Shown: positions 28,321-38,029 of the stretch, one piece after another
Position numbering within the stretch: the first letter of the stretch is position 1
How the letters are laid out: every line of letters begins with the position of its first letter
From: Kribbella sp. VKM Ac-2568
GTDB taxonomy: Bacteria > Actinomycetota > Actinomycetes > Propionibacteriales > Kribbellaceae
Direction of reading: 5' to 3'
Assembly: GCF_004345365.1 (NCBI RefSeq)
Contig: NZ_SLVF01000003.1
Span: forward strand, 496,001 to 560,000
DNA length: 64,000 bases
Notes under the pieces: model-generated
What the model saw: the letters and a program-made list of their open reading frames with translations, nothing else
The model's database searches: none
What the model was told of the DNA's origin: nothing
Translations under genes and position numbers: made by a program

Positions 28321-29106
28321 TCAGAGGTCCTCGAGAGTGACGGAGTCCTGTTCCCCGACCTGGAGGAACTTGGTGTAGGCCGCGATCACCTCGCTGGGCT
28401 CGCCGCGCATCATCACCTTGCCCTTGTGCAGCCAGATGCAGTCGTTGCACAGATCCCTGACGCTGCTCATCGCGTGGCTGACCAGGAACATGGTCCGGCT
28501 GTTGGTGACCAGTTCCTTCATCTTCGCGGCGGCCTTCTGTTTGAAGGACGCGTCACCGGCCGACAGGGCCTCGTCGATCAGCAGGATGTCGGGGTCCATG
28601 TGCACGGCGACCGAGAAGGCCAGCCGGCTGAACATGCCGGACGAGTACGTCCGCATCGGCATGTCGATGAACTCCTCGAGCTCGGCGAAGGCGGCGATCT
28701 CCTCGTACCGGGCCTGGATCTCCTTGCGGCTCAGGCCCGCGGCCAGACCACCGAGCACGACGTTCTCGCGGCCGGACAGCGCCGCGTTGAAGCCGACGCC
28801 GAGCGACAGCAGGGTGCTGACCCGGCCGTGCACCTCGATCCGGCCCTCGGTCGGCGGCAGGATGCCGGCCAGCGCCCGCATCAGGGTGGACTTGCCGGCG
28901 CCGTTGGCGCCGATGATGCCGATGGTGGTGCCGTGGTTCACGTCGAACGAGACGTTCTGGACCGCCTTGACCTCGCGGACGGCGCGCTCACCGCGACCGA
29001 ACCGGACCAGCGCGCTCTTGAAGGTGGGGACCCGCTCGAACGTGGTCCGGTACGTGATGGACACGTCCTGGACCTTGACCGCCGGGACCGGCTGGCTATT
29101 CTCCAT
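28321..29106 (-). CDS. Polysaccharide ABC exporter ATPase (Wzt/TagH type)
   Basis: The 261-residue ATPase has Walker A GANGAGKST (66-74), the modified signature YSSGMFSRL and Walker B ILLIDEAL, which together mark the Wzt/TagH class that drives export of O-antigen, teichoic and related wall polymers. It lacks the extra C-terminal carbohydrate-binding domain of Wzt, so export probably does not depend on a capped non-reducing end. ATG 29106 has GAAGG upstream. It follows the permease gene with 16 bases between. Confidence 0.93.
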   Translation of the reverse strand: MENSQPVPAVKVQDVSITYRTTFERVPTFKSALVRFGRGERAVREVKAVQNVSFDVNHGTTIGIIGANGAGKSTLMRALAGILPPTEGRIEVHGRVSTLLSLGVGFNAALSGRENVVLGGLAAGLSRKEIQARYEEIAAFAELEEFIDMPMRTYSSGMFSRLAFSVAVHMDPDILLIDEALSAGDASFKQKAAAKMKELVTNSRTMFLVSHAMSSVRDLCNDCIWLHKGKVMMRGEPSEVIAAYTKFLQVGEQDSVTLEDL

Positions 29107-29122
29107 CGCCTTCTTCTCGGCC

Positions 29123-29986
29123 TCAGAGACGGACAACGAACTCACGCTCCCTCGACATGAAGAACAACGCACCGACCAGGGCCGCGGCGGCCGCCCACAG
29201 CACCCCACCGATCCACATCGACAGGTCCGGGATGTTGCCCCGCACCAGCAGATCGGTCCAGCCCCCGATCAACGAGTACAACGGGTTGTAGACGATGAAG
29301 CGGCGGAACCGCTCCGGCGCGTCCTCGGCGAACCACAGCACCGGCGACAGGTAGAGCCAGATCCGGACGAAGTACGGCAGGAAGCTCGTGGTGTCGCGGA
29401 AGTAGACCTGGATGGCCGCGAAGATCATCCCCATCCCAGCCGCGAAGATCGTCAGCAGGACCAGGAAGATCGGGGCCAGCAGCATCGCCCAGTGCAACGG
29501 CTGCCGCATCAGCAGGTGGATGGCCGCGTACACGATCAGGGTCGGCAGGAACCGGAAGAACGCGGTCCGCAGTGCCGACAGCGGCAGCAGCATCCGGGGG
29601 AACGACATGTTCATCAGCAACTTGCCGCCGCCCACCACGCTCGAGGCGGCCGTCGTCATCGCACCGGAGAAGTAGTAGAACGCGAAAAGGCCGCCACACA
29701 TGTGGGCGAACCGGGCCGACCCGTCTCCCTTACCGCCGCCGGAGATGATCTCCACCAGGATGTAGTAGACGCCGGCCAGCATCAGCGGGTTCAACACCAG
29801 CCAGACCTGGCCGAAGAAGGTGTTCGTGTTCGCCGCCCGGATCCCGGTCCGGGACATCTCGGCGGCGAACTCCCGCCGCTCCCACAGCGCCTTGAAGTAG
29901 GGGCGCAGGGGCGGCAGTCCCACCTTGTGTGGCTCGTACACATGCACCGACGGGTTGAACTCCTCGTCGACGCTAGTCGCGTTCAT
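29123..29986 (-). CDS. Polysaccharide ABC-2 exporter permease (Wzm/TagG type)
   Basis: The 287-residue membrane protein has about six hydrophobic helices in the ABC-2 transporter arrangement. The GQVWLVLNPLMLAGVYYILV segment and the YLSPVLWFAEDAPER loop are typical of TagG/Wzm permeases. It is the first gene of the 16-kb operon and pairs with the ATPase behind it. It should move the lipid-linked polymer across the membrane. Confidence 0.93.
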   Translation of the reverse strand: MNATSVDEEFNPSVHVYEPHKVGLPPLRPYFKALWERREFAAEMSRTGIRAANTNTFFGQVWLVLNPLMLAGVYYILVEIISGGGKGDGSARFAHMCGGLFAFYYFSGAMTTAASSVVGGGKLLMNMSFPRMLLPLSALRTAFFRFLPTLIVYAAIHLLMRQPLHWAMLLAPIFLVLLTIFAAGMGMIFAAIQVYFRDTTSFLPYFVRIWLYLSPVLWFAEDAPERFRRFIVYNPLYSLIGGWTDLLVRGNIPDLSMWIGGVLWAAAAALVGALFFMSREREFVVRL

Positions 29987-30303
29987 TCAGGCGACGCCTC
30001 TCTGGGGACGGTCGTAGTCATCGAAGATCGAACTGTAGTCATTCGCGCTTCGCCTAATCGGCCGACCACCGTTCGATCGAGGATGTTCGGCGGCGGCCGC
30101 GGTCTACGACGACGGGGCCACGCAAACCGGAAGCAGAGTAGCGGATTGGCGTCGTTGCCGACGACACAGCGTGCCTCCTGGGTGAGCAGCGACGTACAGA
30201 CGGCTACCAAACGTCGCGACCCGAGCGAAAGAGTCGCCCCCCTGCCGATCGTTATCGCGAATATACATTTGACAAGCTTCGCGAAGCGAATCGCCATGCA
30301 GTA
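29987..30303. promoter_or_regulatory. Leader/promoter region of the polysaccharide operon
   Basis: This 317-base stretch precedes the permease gene and holds no supported gene. It includes an AT-rich pocket (about 30248-30275) and a perfect 12-base palindrome GCTTCGCGAAGC at 30276-30287. On the minus strand TTGTCA followed by TAACGA might be promoter hexamers, but their spacing (15) is poor. The long untranslated leader is suggestive of regulation, nothing more. Confidence 0.4.
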
Positions 30304-30329
30304 AGGCCCCGGCGGGTCTGCCGGGGCCT
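30304..30329. terminator. Hairpin terminator
   Basis: AGGCCCCGGC (30304-30313) and GCCGGGGCCT (30320-30329) form a perfect 10-bp stem with a 6-base loop. Its stem is identical in sequence to the one at 13768-13805. No strong T-run follows. It lies 3' of the trypsin-like remnant on the minus strand, which it may end. Confidence 0.6.
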
Positions 30330-30366
30330 CACCGTCGTCGCGATGGGGGACGACGAGGGCGGTGGA

Positions 30367-30702
30367 TCAGAAGGTGTTCCGGGTCACCCGGTACGTCGGA
30401 ACGGGTGCTACGTGGCCGGTGGAACCCGTGCGGGGCAAGGCGGTCAGCGGTCGCTGAGAGGAGCCGGTCGTGGCACCACTTCCCGTGGACAGCCTCACCA
30501 TCCACGGAATCTCACCTGTTCCCGCAGGGGTTCCACCGGCGACCCGGGGGCCCGGCCCGCCTTGGGCGGAGGTGGTCCGGACACTCGCCGAGTGGGACGG
30601 CACGATGACCAGGGCGGCGGTCATCGCACCCAGGCCGAAGGCCCTGTGCTGGCTGGGCAGAACCTGACGCGCTGGGTGCTGCACGGGGGTCCCCCTCCTC
30701 AT
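30367..30702 (-). pseudogene. Truncated trypsin-family serine protease (secreted)
   Basis: The 111-residue reading starts with a signal-peptide-like segment (basic start, then AFGLGAMTAALVIVPSHSA) and continues RVAGGTPAGTGEIPWMVRLS, which is the activation-site region of trypsin-type proteases. After that the sequence loses similarity and stops; the His, Asp and Ser of the catalytic triad are absent. An internal deletion or decay is likely. A short secreted protein with a new function is an alternative. Confidence 0.55.
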
Positions 30703-30839
30703 CGGCCTCACGATGGAGATGCACAGTTTGTACACCCTCCGGCACAGCCGGTGATGGCACGGGAGTGCGAGGGCACCGATGCGCCGGGATCGAGACCCAA
30801 CCGAAACGGCGTTCGCTGACGGATGAGCGAACTGAGGCC

Positions 30840-30904
30840 AGAATTGGAACAGCAGCCCGGCGGCGCTCAGGTGGTCCGTCGCCGGGCTGCTGGACCTCAA
30901 TTCT
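30840..30904. repeat. Long orphan inverted repeat
   Basis: CAGCAGCCCGGCG (30850-30862) pairs perfectly with CGCCGGGCTGCTG (30880-30892), and outside it AGAATTG (30840-30846) pairs with CAATTCT (30898-30904), with a small internal loop. It sits upstream of both flanking genes, with no T-run, so it is not an ordinary terminator for either. Confidence 0.8.
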
Positions 30905-31085
30905 CGCTCACAACTGCGCGGAAATGGTGGCCAGATGGTGACACGGCACAAGAATGCTGACAGGACAACAAATATCGCTCGGTGCACCCGCCGGGATACG
31001 GACAGTGCCATCGGTGTTTCGCTGATGGATCTACGCTGGAGTGGCGGTAGCGCACAGTGACCGCGCGCGGCAGGAGGGGAGAGTC

Positions 31086-32078
31086 ATGAGCTCGACCGAC
31101 ACGGAGCGTGCCGACCATTTGCGGGTGCTCGGTCTGACCGACGACGAGATCAAGGTGTACCAGCACCTGCTCCGGACCGGGCCGTCCTCGGTCACCGAGC
31201 TGGACGAGGCGGTGCCCGACCGGGACGCCGGCATCGACGACACGCTCGGCGGGCTGGTCCAGGCGGGTCTCGCGCGCCGGTCCGGTTCCGACCACTCCAG
31301 GTTCCTGCCGGTGCCGCCCGACGCCGGGCTGGAGGCGCTCACGCTGCGCCGCGAGTCCGAGCTGAAGCAGGCCCGGATCGAGGTGCTGAACGCGTACGAC
31401 GAGTTCCGCCGGACCGTGCACAACGAGTCGACCACGCACCTGATCGAGGTGGTCACCGGCAGCGCGATCGTCGAGCGGATCCACCAGATCAAGGGCAGCG
31501 CCCAGCGGGAGATCCTGGCCATCGACTCCCCGCCGTACTACCTCGGCGCCGGCCCGAACCAGGAGGAGATCGAGCAGCTCAAGCGCGGCGTCGCCTACCG
31601 GGTGGTGTACTCGCCGGAGTCCGTCGAGGTGCCGGGCTACCTGACCGAGAACATCCTTCCCTGCGTGGAGGCCGGCGAGCAGGCGCGGGTGCTGCCCGAC
31701 GTACCGGCGAAGCTGACCATCATCGACTCCTCGATCGCCTTCGTCTCGATGTCGGTGCGCGACACCGACGTGAACCGCTCGCTGCTGATCATCCGGCCGA
31801 GCAGCCTGCTCACCGCGCTGATCGGGATGTTCGAGCTCTGCTGGCGAAGCGCCCTGCCGCTGCACGCGTCCGTCGGCGCCGAGGACGACCGGCTGGAGCC
31901 GATCGAGCGACGGCTGCTGGCGCTGCTGGCGACCGGTGCCGCCGACGACACGATCGCCCGCACGTTGGGCATCAGCCGCCGGACGTTCTTCCGCTATCTC
32001 GAGCGCCTGATGAACCGCACGGGCGCGAGCACCCGGTTCCAGCTGGCCCTGCACGCCGCCCGCGAGAGCTGGCTGTAG
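31086..32078 (+). CDS. TrmB/LuxR-like transcriptional regulator
   Basis: The 330-residue protein has an N-terminal TrmB-like winged helix (LRVLGLTDDEIKVYQHLLRTG, split over residues 12-35), a middle sensor-like region, and a C-terminal LuxR-type helix-turn-helix (GAADDTIARTLGISRRTFFRYL within residues about 280-312). Such double-HTH proteins are common in actinomycetes and mostly lack assigned targets. ATG 31086 follows a GGAGGGGA ribosome site. It ends in a strong terminator. Confidence 0.85.
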   Translation: MSSTDTERADHLRVLGLTDDEIKVYQHLLRTGPSSVTELDEAVPDRDAGIDDTLGGLVQAGLARRSGSDHSRFLPVPPDAGLEALTLRRESELKQARIEVLNAYDEFRRTVHNESTTHLIEVVTGSAIVERIHQIKGSAQREILAIDSPPYYLGAGPNQEEIEQLKRGVAYRVVYSPESVEVPGYLTENILPCVEAGEQARVLPDVPAKLTIIDSSIAFVSMSVRDTDVNRSLLIIRPSSLLTALIGMFELCWRSALPLHASVGAEDDRLEPIERRLLALLATGAADDTIARTLGISRRTFFRYLERLMNRTGASTRFQLALHAARESWL

Positions 32079-32092
32079 CTGTTGCAGACAGC

Positions 32093-32129
32093 AACAAGGG
32101 CTCCGGGCGAATCGCCCGGAGCCCTTGTT
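32093..32129. terminator. Bidirectional rho-independent terminator
   Basis: A perfect 17-bp stem (32093-32109 with 32113-32129) closes a 3-base loop and is rich in T at its end (CTTGTTCTGTTG). It lies between the regulator and the convergent asd gene and probably ends both. Confidence 0.9.
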
Positions 32130-32139
32130 CTGTTGACGA

Positions 32140-33236
32140 TCACTGCGCCGGGGTGAAGTCCTTGGCGACGACCTCGGCGATCTGCGCGGTGTTCAGCGCC
32201 GCGCCCTTGCGCAGGTTGTCGCCGCAGACGAACAGCTCGAGCGCCTGCGGGTCGTCCAGCGACTTGCGGATCCGGCCGACCCAGGTCGGGTCGGTGCCGA
32301 CGACGTCCGCCGGGGTCGGGAACTCCGCCTCGGCCGGGTTGTCGAAGACGAGCACGCCGGGCGCGTCCCGCAGTACCTCGCGGGCCTCGTCGACGTCGAC
32401 CTCGCGGCCGAAGCGGGCGTGCACCGAGAGCGAGTGGGTGGTGATCACCGGGACGCGGACGCAGGTCGCGGAGACCTTCAGGTCCGGCAGGTTGAGGATC
32501 TTGCGGGACTCGTTGCGGACCTTCAGCTCCTCCGACGACCAGCCGTCGTCCTTGAGCGAACCGGCCCAGGGCACCACGTTCATCGCCAGCGGCGCCGGGA
32601 ACGGACCGAGCGCATTGCCGATCACCCGGCGGACGTCGCCCGGCGTGGTGCCGAGCTCCCGGTTGCCGGCCACCTTCATCAGCTGGTCGTAGAGCGCGTC
32701 GATACCTTCCTGACCGGCCCCGGAGGCCGCCTGGTACGACGCGACCACGAGCTGCTCGAGCTCGTAGCGGTGGTGCAGCGCGCCCATCGCCACGATCATC
32801 GACAGCGTCGTGCAGTTGGGGTTCGAGATGATCCCCTTCGGCCGGTTGCGGGCGGCCTCGGCGTTCACCTCGGGCACCACCAGCGGCACGTCCGGGTCCA
32901 TCCGGAAGGCGCCGGAGTTGTCCACCACGACGGCGCCCTTGGAGGCGGCGATCGGGGCCCAGTGCGCGGACACCTCGTCCGGCACGTCGAACATCGCCAC
33001 GTCGATGCCGTCGAAGGCGTCCGCGCTGATCGCGACCACCTCGACCTCCTCGCCGCGGACCTTGAGCCGCTTGCCGGCGGAGCGCTCGGACGCGATCAGG
33101 CGGATCTCTCCCCAGACGTTCTGCCGGGTGGACAGCAGGGTGAGCATCACCGTGCCGACGGCGCCCGTCGCGCCGACCACCGCCAGCGAGGGGAGTCCGG
33201 TCCGATCCTCGGTCTGATCCAAAGCGCTCACAGGTG

Positions 33237-33240
<4 letters not shown>
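32140..33240 (-). CDS. asd: Aspartate-semialdehyde dehydrogenase
   Basis: Asd reduces L-aspartyl phosphate to aspartate semialdehyde for lysine, threonine, methionine and diaminopimelate synthesis. The 366-residue protein has the NADP motif VVGATGAVG (21-29), the catalytic Cys143 in SNPNCTT, and the [13 protein letters not shown] segment. GTG 33240 overlaps the aspartokinase stop by four bases, so the two are translationally coupled. Confidence 0.97.
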
Positions 33241-34505
<1,265 letters not shown>

Positions 34506-34735
34506 AGCTTGTGTCTCCTCATAGCTTGAATCCCCAGCGGCAACACTGGTTGCGGTACGCCGTGCGGCGCTGCACCAGGCGTGTTCGATCGTGGTCATTC
34601 TAGCTGTGAAAGCCCGCTTGTCTGCGGGCCGACCACCACCTGGTCGATCCGTTCGGCCCCGACCGGCGACGCCTGGAGGTTCCTTCGCCGGGCCCCGATC
34701 CGGCCGGAGACCTTCCGGCTGAACGGACCACTTGC

Positions 34736-34745
34736 TTATATAAGT
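34736..34745. promoter_or_regulatory. Probable ArsR operator
   Basis: CTTATATAAG is a perfect 10-base palindrome in an AT-rich island 23 bases upstream of the ArsR-family gene. This position and sequence type fit an autoregulatory ArsR/SmtB-like binding site that would overlap the promoter. Inferred from position only. Confidence 0.5.
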
Positions 34746-34767
34746 CATCACTGAAATACTCGGCAAC

Positions 34768-35112
34768 ATGCACGCCTTCGACATTCTCGGCGACCCGGTC
34801 CGGCGCCGGATCCTGGAGTTGCTCGCCGACGGAGAGCTGCCGGCCGGCAGCATCGCGACCACCATCGGCGCGGAGTTCGGCATCAGCCAGCCGGCCGTCT
34901 CGCAGCACCTGCGGGTGCTCCGCGACAACGGTTTCGCCACGGTCACCGTCGACGGCACCCGCCGCCTCTACGCGGTCGACACCGGCCCGTTGCAGGAGAT
35001 CGACGCCTGGCTGGACAAGTACCGCAAGTTCTGGACGAACCGCCTCGACGCCCTCGACACCGAGATCCGCCGTGGCCGCCGCGCCGCGAGGAAGGACACC
35101 CCCGATGCCTGA
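34768..35112 (+). CDS. ArsR-family winged-helix regulator
   Basis: The 114-residue protein has a winged-helix domain ([17 protein letters not shown], then [19 protein letters not shown]) typical of the ArsR subgroup that accompanies SRPBCC (AHSA1) genes. No metal-binding Cys cluster is seen, so it is not a metal sensor of the classic type. It overlaps the SRPBCC gene by eight bases. Confidence 0.93.
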   Translation: MHAFDILGDPVRRRILELLADGELPAGSIATTIGAEFGISQPAVSQHLRVLRDNGFATVTVDGTRRLYAVDTGPLQEIDAWLDKYRKFWTNRLDALDTEIRRGRRAARKDTPDA

Positions 35113-35623
35113 CCTGCTCACCTTCTTCGGACCGACCGAGCGGACGATCACGCGCTCCCGCGAGCGACGTACGGTCACGATGCGACGCTCGTACGACGCG
35201 ACGCCGGCGGAGCTGTGGTCCGCCTGGACGGAGCCCGAGCGGCTCGCCCGCTGGATCGGCGAGCTCGCCGGCGACCGGGTGGTCGGTGCGGAAGTCCGGC
35301 TCACGATGGGCCCCGAGGACACCGCCGAACTGCGGATCGAGACGTGCGAGGAGCCCCACCGGCTGGCCGTGAGCTGGTCGTTCCCGGGCGAGGAGGATTC
35401 GCGCGTCGAGGTACTGCTCGACGCGGAGGGGGAAGCGACAGCGCTTACCTTGCGGCACTCCTTGGTGACCGAGAAGACGGCGGTCGACTACGGGTGCGGC
35501 TGGGAGGACTTCCTCAACCGGCTGCACGAGTTCCTCGCGGGTCGCGACCCGGCGGACGTCGCGTGGTCCGACGCCGAGGAGCAGCTCAAACCCCACTGGG
35601 AAGCAGCCGCGAAAAATCTTTGA
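35105..35623 (+). CDS. SRPBCC/AHSA1-domain protein
   Basis: The 172-residue protein has the START-like AHSA1 pattern: RSYDATPAELWSAWTEPERLARWIG near residues 30-54, and WEDFLNRLHEFLAG near the end. Proteins of this family bind hydrophobic ligands or stabilise partners; the partner here is unknown. The ATG lies inside the 3' end of the ArsR gene, so the two form a typical regulator/ligand-binding pair. Confidence 0.9.
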   Translation: MPDLLTFFGPTERTITRSRERRTVTMRRSYDATPAELWSAWTEPERLARWIGELAGDRVVGAEVRLTMGPEDTAELRIETCEEPHRLAVSWSFPGEEDSRVEVLLDAEGEATALTLRHSLVTEKTAVDYGCGWEDFLNRLHEFLAGRDPADVAWSDAEEQLKPHWEAAAKNL

Positions 35624-35700
35624 GACGAAATGTCGATCGGGCCGCGGACCGGTCGACGCGTCGGTGAAAGCAACCAGCTGACACCGATGGGAGTACCACC

Positions 35701-36246
35701 ATGAGGAAGATCACGGCAGGCCTGTTCATCTCGCTCGACGGCGTCATCGAGGCGCCGGAGACCTGGCACTTCCCGTACTTCAACGAAGAGATGGGAGGCG
35801 TCGTCGGCTCGCTGGCCGCCGACGCGGACACCATGCTGCTGGGCCGGAACACCTGGCAGATGTTCTCCGGCTACTGGCCGAACGCGACCGACGACGTCGA
35901 GCTGGCGGGCCACATGAACGACACCCGCAAGCTGGTCATCTCCACCACGCTGACCGATGTCAGCGCGTGGCAGAACTCCGAGATCCTGGCGGGCGACCCG
36001 GCCGAGACGCTGGCCGCGATCAAGGAGACCGACGGCAAGGACCTCAGCGTGGTCGGCAGCGTGACGCTGGTCCGGTCCCTGCTCCGGGCGAAGCTGCTCG
36101 ACGAGCTGCACCTGCTGGTCCACCCGATCGCGGTCGGGCACGGCGCCAGGCTGTTCGTCGAGGACGAGGAGCCGCTGCCGCTCGAGCTGATCTCCAGCAC
36201 CGCCTTCAGCACCGGCGTACTGCACTCGGTGTACCGCGCGGCTTGA
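35701..36246 (+). CDS. Dihydrofolate reductase-family (RibD C-terminal) protein
   Basis: The 181-residue protein shows the RibD C-terminal/DHFR-like fold: KITAGLFISLDGVIE at the start, MLLGRNTWQMFSGYW in the middle and a VVGSVTLVRSLL segment near the NADPH site. Such stand-alone proteins are NADPH-dependent reductases of unknown substrate, not proven folate enzymes. Its stop codon overlaps the -35 element of the MerR gene. Confidence 0.87.
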   Translation: MRKITAGLFISLDGVIEAPETWHFPYFNEEMGGVVGSLAADADTMLLGRNTWQMFSGYWPNATDDVELAGHMNDTRKLVISTTLTDVSAWQNSEILAGDPAETLAAIKETDGKDLSVVGSVTLVRSLLRAKLLDELHLLVHPIAVGHGARLFVEDEEPLPLELISSTAFSTGVLHSVYRAA

Positions 36247-36273
36247 CCTGGAGCCCACTCCAGGTTGCATGCT
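36243..36273 (+). promoter_or_regulatory. MerR-type operator-promoter
   Basis: TTGACC (36243-36248) and CATGCT (36268-36273) are separated by 19 bases, the long spacer typical of MerR-activated promoters. Inside the spacer is the perfect 8-bp dyad ACCTGGAG-CCCA-CTCCAGGT (36246-36265). Transcription would begin near 36280. The -35 overlaps the stop codon of the reductase gene. Confidence 0.75.
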
Positions 36274-36279
36274 GCGGTG

Positions 36280-36708
36280 ATGAGGCTTGTTGAGGAGCTT
36301 GGTCAGGTTCAAGGTGTCACCATCGGCGAGGCCTCGCGGGTGTCGGGCCTGCCGGTGGAGACACTGCGGTACTACGACCGCGAGGGGTTCTTCGGGGATC
36401 TGCCCCGGGACACCGGCGGCCGGCGGCGGTTCACCCCGGACGCGCTCGGCCTGCTCGACGTCCTGCTGCGGCTCCGCCGGACCGGGATGCCCGTCGAGCA
36501 GGTCAAGGAGTTCGCCGAGCAGATCCGCGCCGGGGACAAGCAGCGCGCCGGCCGGCTCGCCCTGCTGCGGGCACACCGTGAACGCGTGGCGATGGACCTC
36601 GCCCAGCTCGAGGCTGATCTCGAGCTGATCGACTGGAAGATCGCCGCGTACCAGGCCGCGGAGGACGGAAACGATCCGCCACCGCGGGATGCGGCGGCCC
36701 GGAACTGA
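36280..36708 (+). CDS. MerR-family transcriptional regulator
   Basis: The 142-residue protein has a MerR DNA-binding domain (TIGEASRVSGLPVETLRYYDREGFF) and a helical dimerisation region. It lacks a cysteine-rich effector loop, so metals are unlikely; an organic signal or redox cue is possible. The predicted transcription start is at or next to the ATG, so the mRNA is likely leaderless. GTG 36277 is in frame and cannot be excluded. Autoregulation is suggested by the dyad on its promoter. Confidence 0.9.
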   Translation: MRLVEELGQVQGVTIGEASRVSGLPVETLRYYDREGFFGDLPRDTGGRRRFTPDALGLLDVLLRLRRTGMPVEQVKEFAEQIRAGDKQRAGRLALLRAHRERVAMDLAQLEADLELIDWKIAAYQAAEDGNDPPPRDAAARN

Positions 36709-36725
36709 TCAGCAGAACTGATCAG
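36705..36725. terminator. Small hairpin between convergent genes
   Basis: Two copies of the palindrome CTGATCAG (36705-36712 and 36718-36725) can pair across a 5-base loop. They overlap the stop codons of the MerR gene and the convergent MFS gene. A weak two-way terminator is possible; it could also be chance. Confidence 0.4.
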
Positions 36726-37951
36726 GTGGTGACAGCGAGGCTGGGGACTTCCTCCTCGGCCTCGTTCTCTTCCGGCCGGTGCGGCGGAACGTGCAGGACC
36801 GCTAGCGTCGCGAGCAGGGCCAGGATCGAGGCCATCAGCCAGACATAGCGGACACCGAAGGTCTCCACCACGAGCCCGGCCACGCTCGATCCGACCGCGC
36901 CGCCGATCATCGCGCCGCTGCCCATCCAGCCGAACACCTCGGTCCGCACCGAGTCAGGCGTCATCGCACCCAGCCGCTCGTAGAGCGCTCCGACCGTCGG
37001 CGCCAGGGCGCAGCCCGACAGCAGCAAGGCGATCGCCAGCGAGACGGGCGACCAGGTCGCGAACACGCAGACCAGCATCCCGATCGAGACGAGCAAGGCC
37101 CGTCGCCAGACGTACGAGTTGCGCCGCCCGGGCAGTGCGCCGACGACAACACCACCGATCAGGCTGCCGACGGCCCAGACAGTCTCGAGCACCCCGGCGA
37201 TCAGCCGGTTGCCGTGGTCGTCCGCGAAGGCGACGATGCCGAGCGAGATGGACGCGAAGGCCGTGACGAAGAGGCCGAAAGCGACGATCAGCGGCAGCCG
37301 GTACCGGTGCCAGAGCAACTGCGGCGCGGTCAGCCGGGCCCCGGCCGACTCGTCGTGCGGCAGCGCCGGGGGTTGGCGGACTCCGAACCACCAGATCGAG
37401 ACCGCCGCGGACGCCGCCGCCACCAGTACGCCGGCCCGCGGGCTGGCGAAGCTGACGATCACCGCGCCGAGCAACGGCCCGATCGAGAACAGCACCTCCT
37501 GCGCCGTCGCATCCAGCGCATAGACCGCGCGCAGGCGGGATCCCTGCACCAGACGCGGCCAGGCGGCCCGCAGTGTCGACGTGACCGGCGAGACGACCGC
37601 TCCCGCCAGCGCGGACACCAGAGGCATCAAGCGGTACCAGTCGTTGGGCAGCAAGGCGAGCACGGCCATCGCCACGCCCCACGCCATTCCGGTGCCGATC
37701 ACCACACGCCGGCCGCCGCGGCGGTCGGCCAGCCGCGACCAGATCGGTCCGCCCACGGCCATGCCGACCGAGTAGGCGCCGGCGACCACACCGGCCCAAC
37801 CGAAGTTGCCGGCCGCATCTTTCGCCAGGAAGGAGACCGGCACCAGGGCCGCCATCACCGGGAGCCGGGCGAGCAGCGCCGACGCCAGCAAGGCGAAGAC
37901 CCCTCGCGTCTGCCAGAGCGCACGGTAAGCCGACAGGTCCATAACCCGCAT
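36722..37951 (-). CDS. MFS transporter, 12-TM type
   Basis: The 409-residue membrane protein has twelve hydrophobic helices, and a GGPIWSRLADRRGGRRVVIG loop between helices 2 and 3, the family motif A. Its closest recognisable type is the drug/sugar-exporter branch of MFS. It starts at ATG 37951 with AGGA upstream. It diverges from dinB. The substrate is unknown. Confidence 0.9.
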   Translation of the reverse strand: MRVMDLSAYRALWQTRGVFALLASALLARLPVMAALVPVSFLAKDAAGNFGWAGVVAGAYSVGMAVGGPIWSRLADRRGGRRVVIGTGMAWGVAMAVLALLPNDWYRLMPLVSALAGAVVSPVTSTLRAAWPRLVQGSRLRAVYALDATAQEVLFSIGPLLGAVIVSFASPRAGVLVAAASAAVSIWWFGVRQPPALPHDESAGARLTAPQLLWHRYRLPLIVAFGLFVTAFASISLGIVAFADDHGNRLIAGVLETVWAVGSLIGGVVVGALPGRRNSYVWRRALLVSIGMLVCVFATWSPVSLAIALLLSGCALAPTVGALYERLGAMTPDSVRTEVFGWMGSGAMIGGAVGSSVAGLVVETFGVRYVWLMASILALLATLAVLHVPPHRPEENEAEEEVPSLAVTT

Positions 37952-38015
37952 TCTGTCCTGTCGGGGTTGCGTCGCGCCTCGGGATTTCTCCCTATCTCTA
38001 CGGCACGAGAGTATG

Positions 38016-38029
38016 CGAACATATGTTCG
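38016..38029. promoter_or_regulatory. LexA/SOS box on the dinB start
   Basis: CGAACATATGTTCG is a perfect dyad matching the actinobacterial LexA consensus CGAAC-N4-GTTCG. It covers the ATG of dinB, and TATGCG at 38012-38017 may be the -10 element. LexA bound here would block both initiation and the first codons. Confidence 0.85.

Noticed and set aside
29983..30297. 104-codon minus-strand frame ahead of the permease
   Set aside because: No ribosome site, no family features, and it overlaps the permease start. Treated as leader DNA.
30840..30904. Terminator
   Set aside because: No T-run and no gene ends there; kept as an orphan inverted repeat only.
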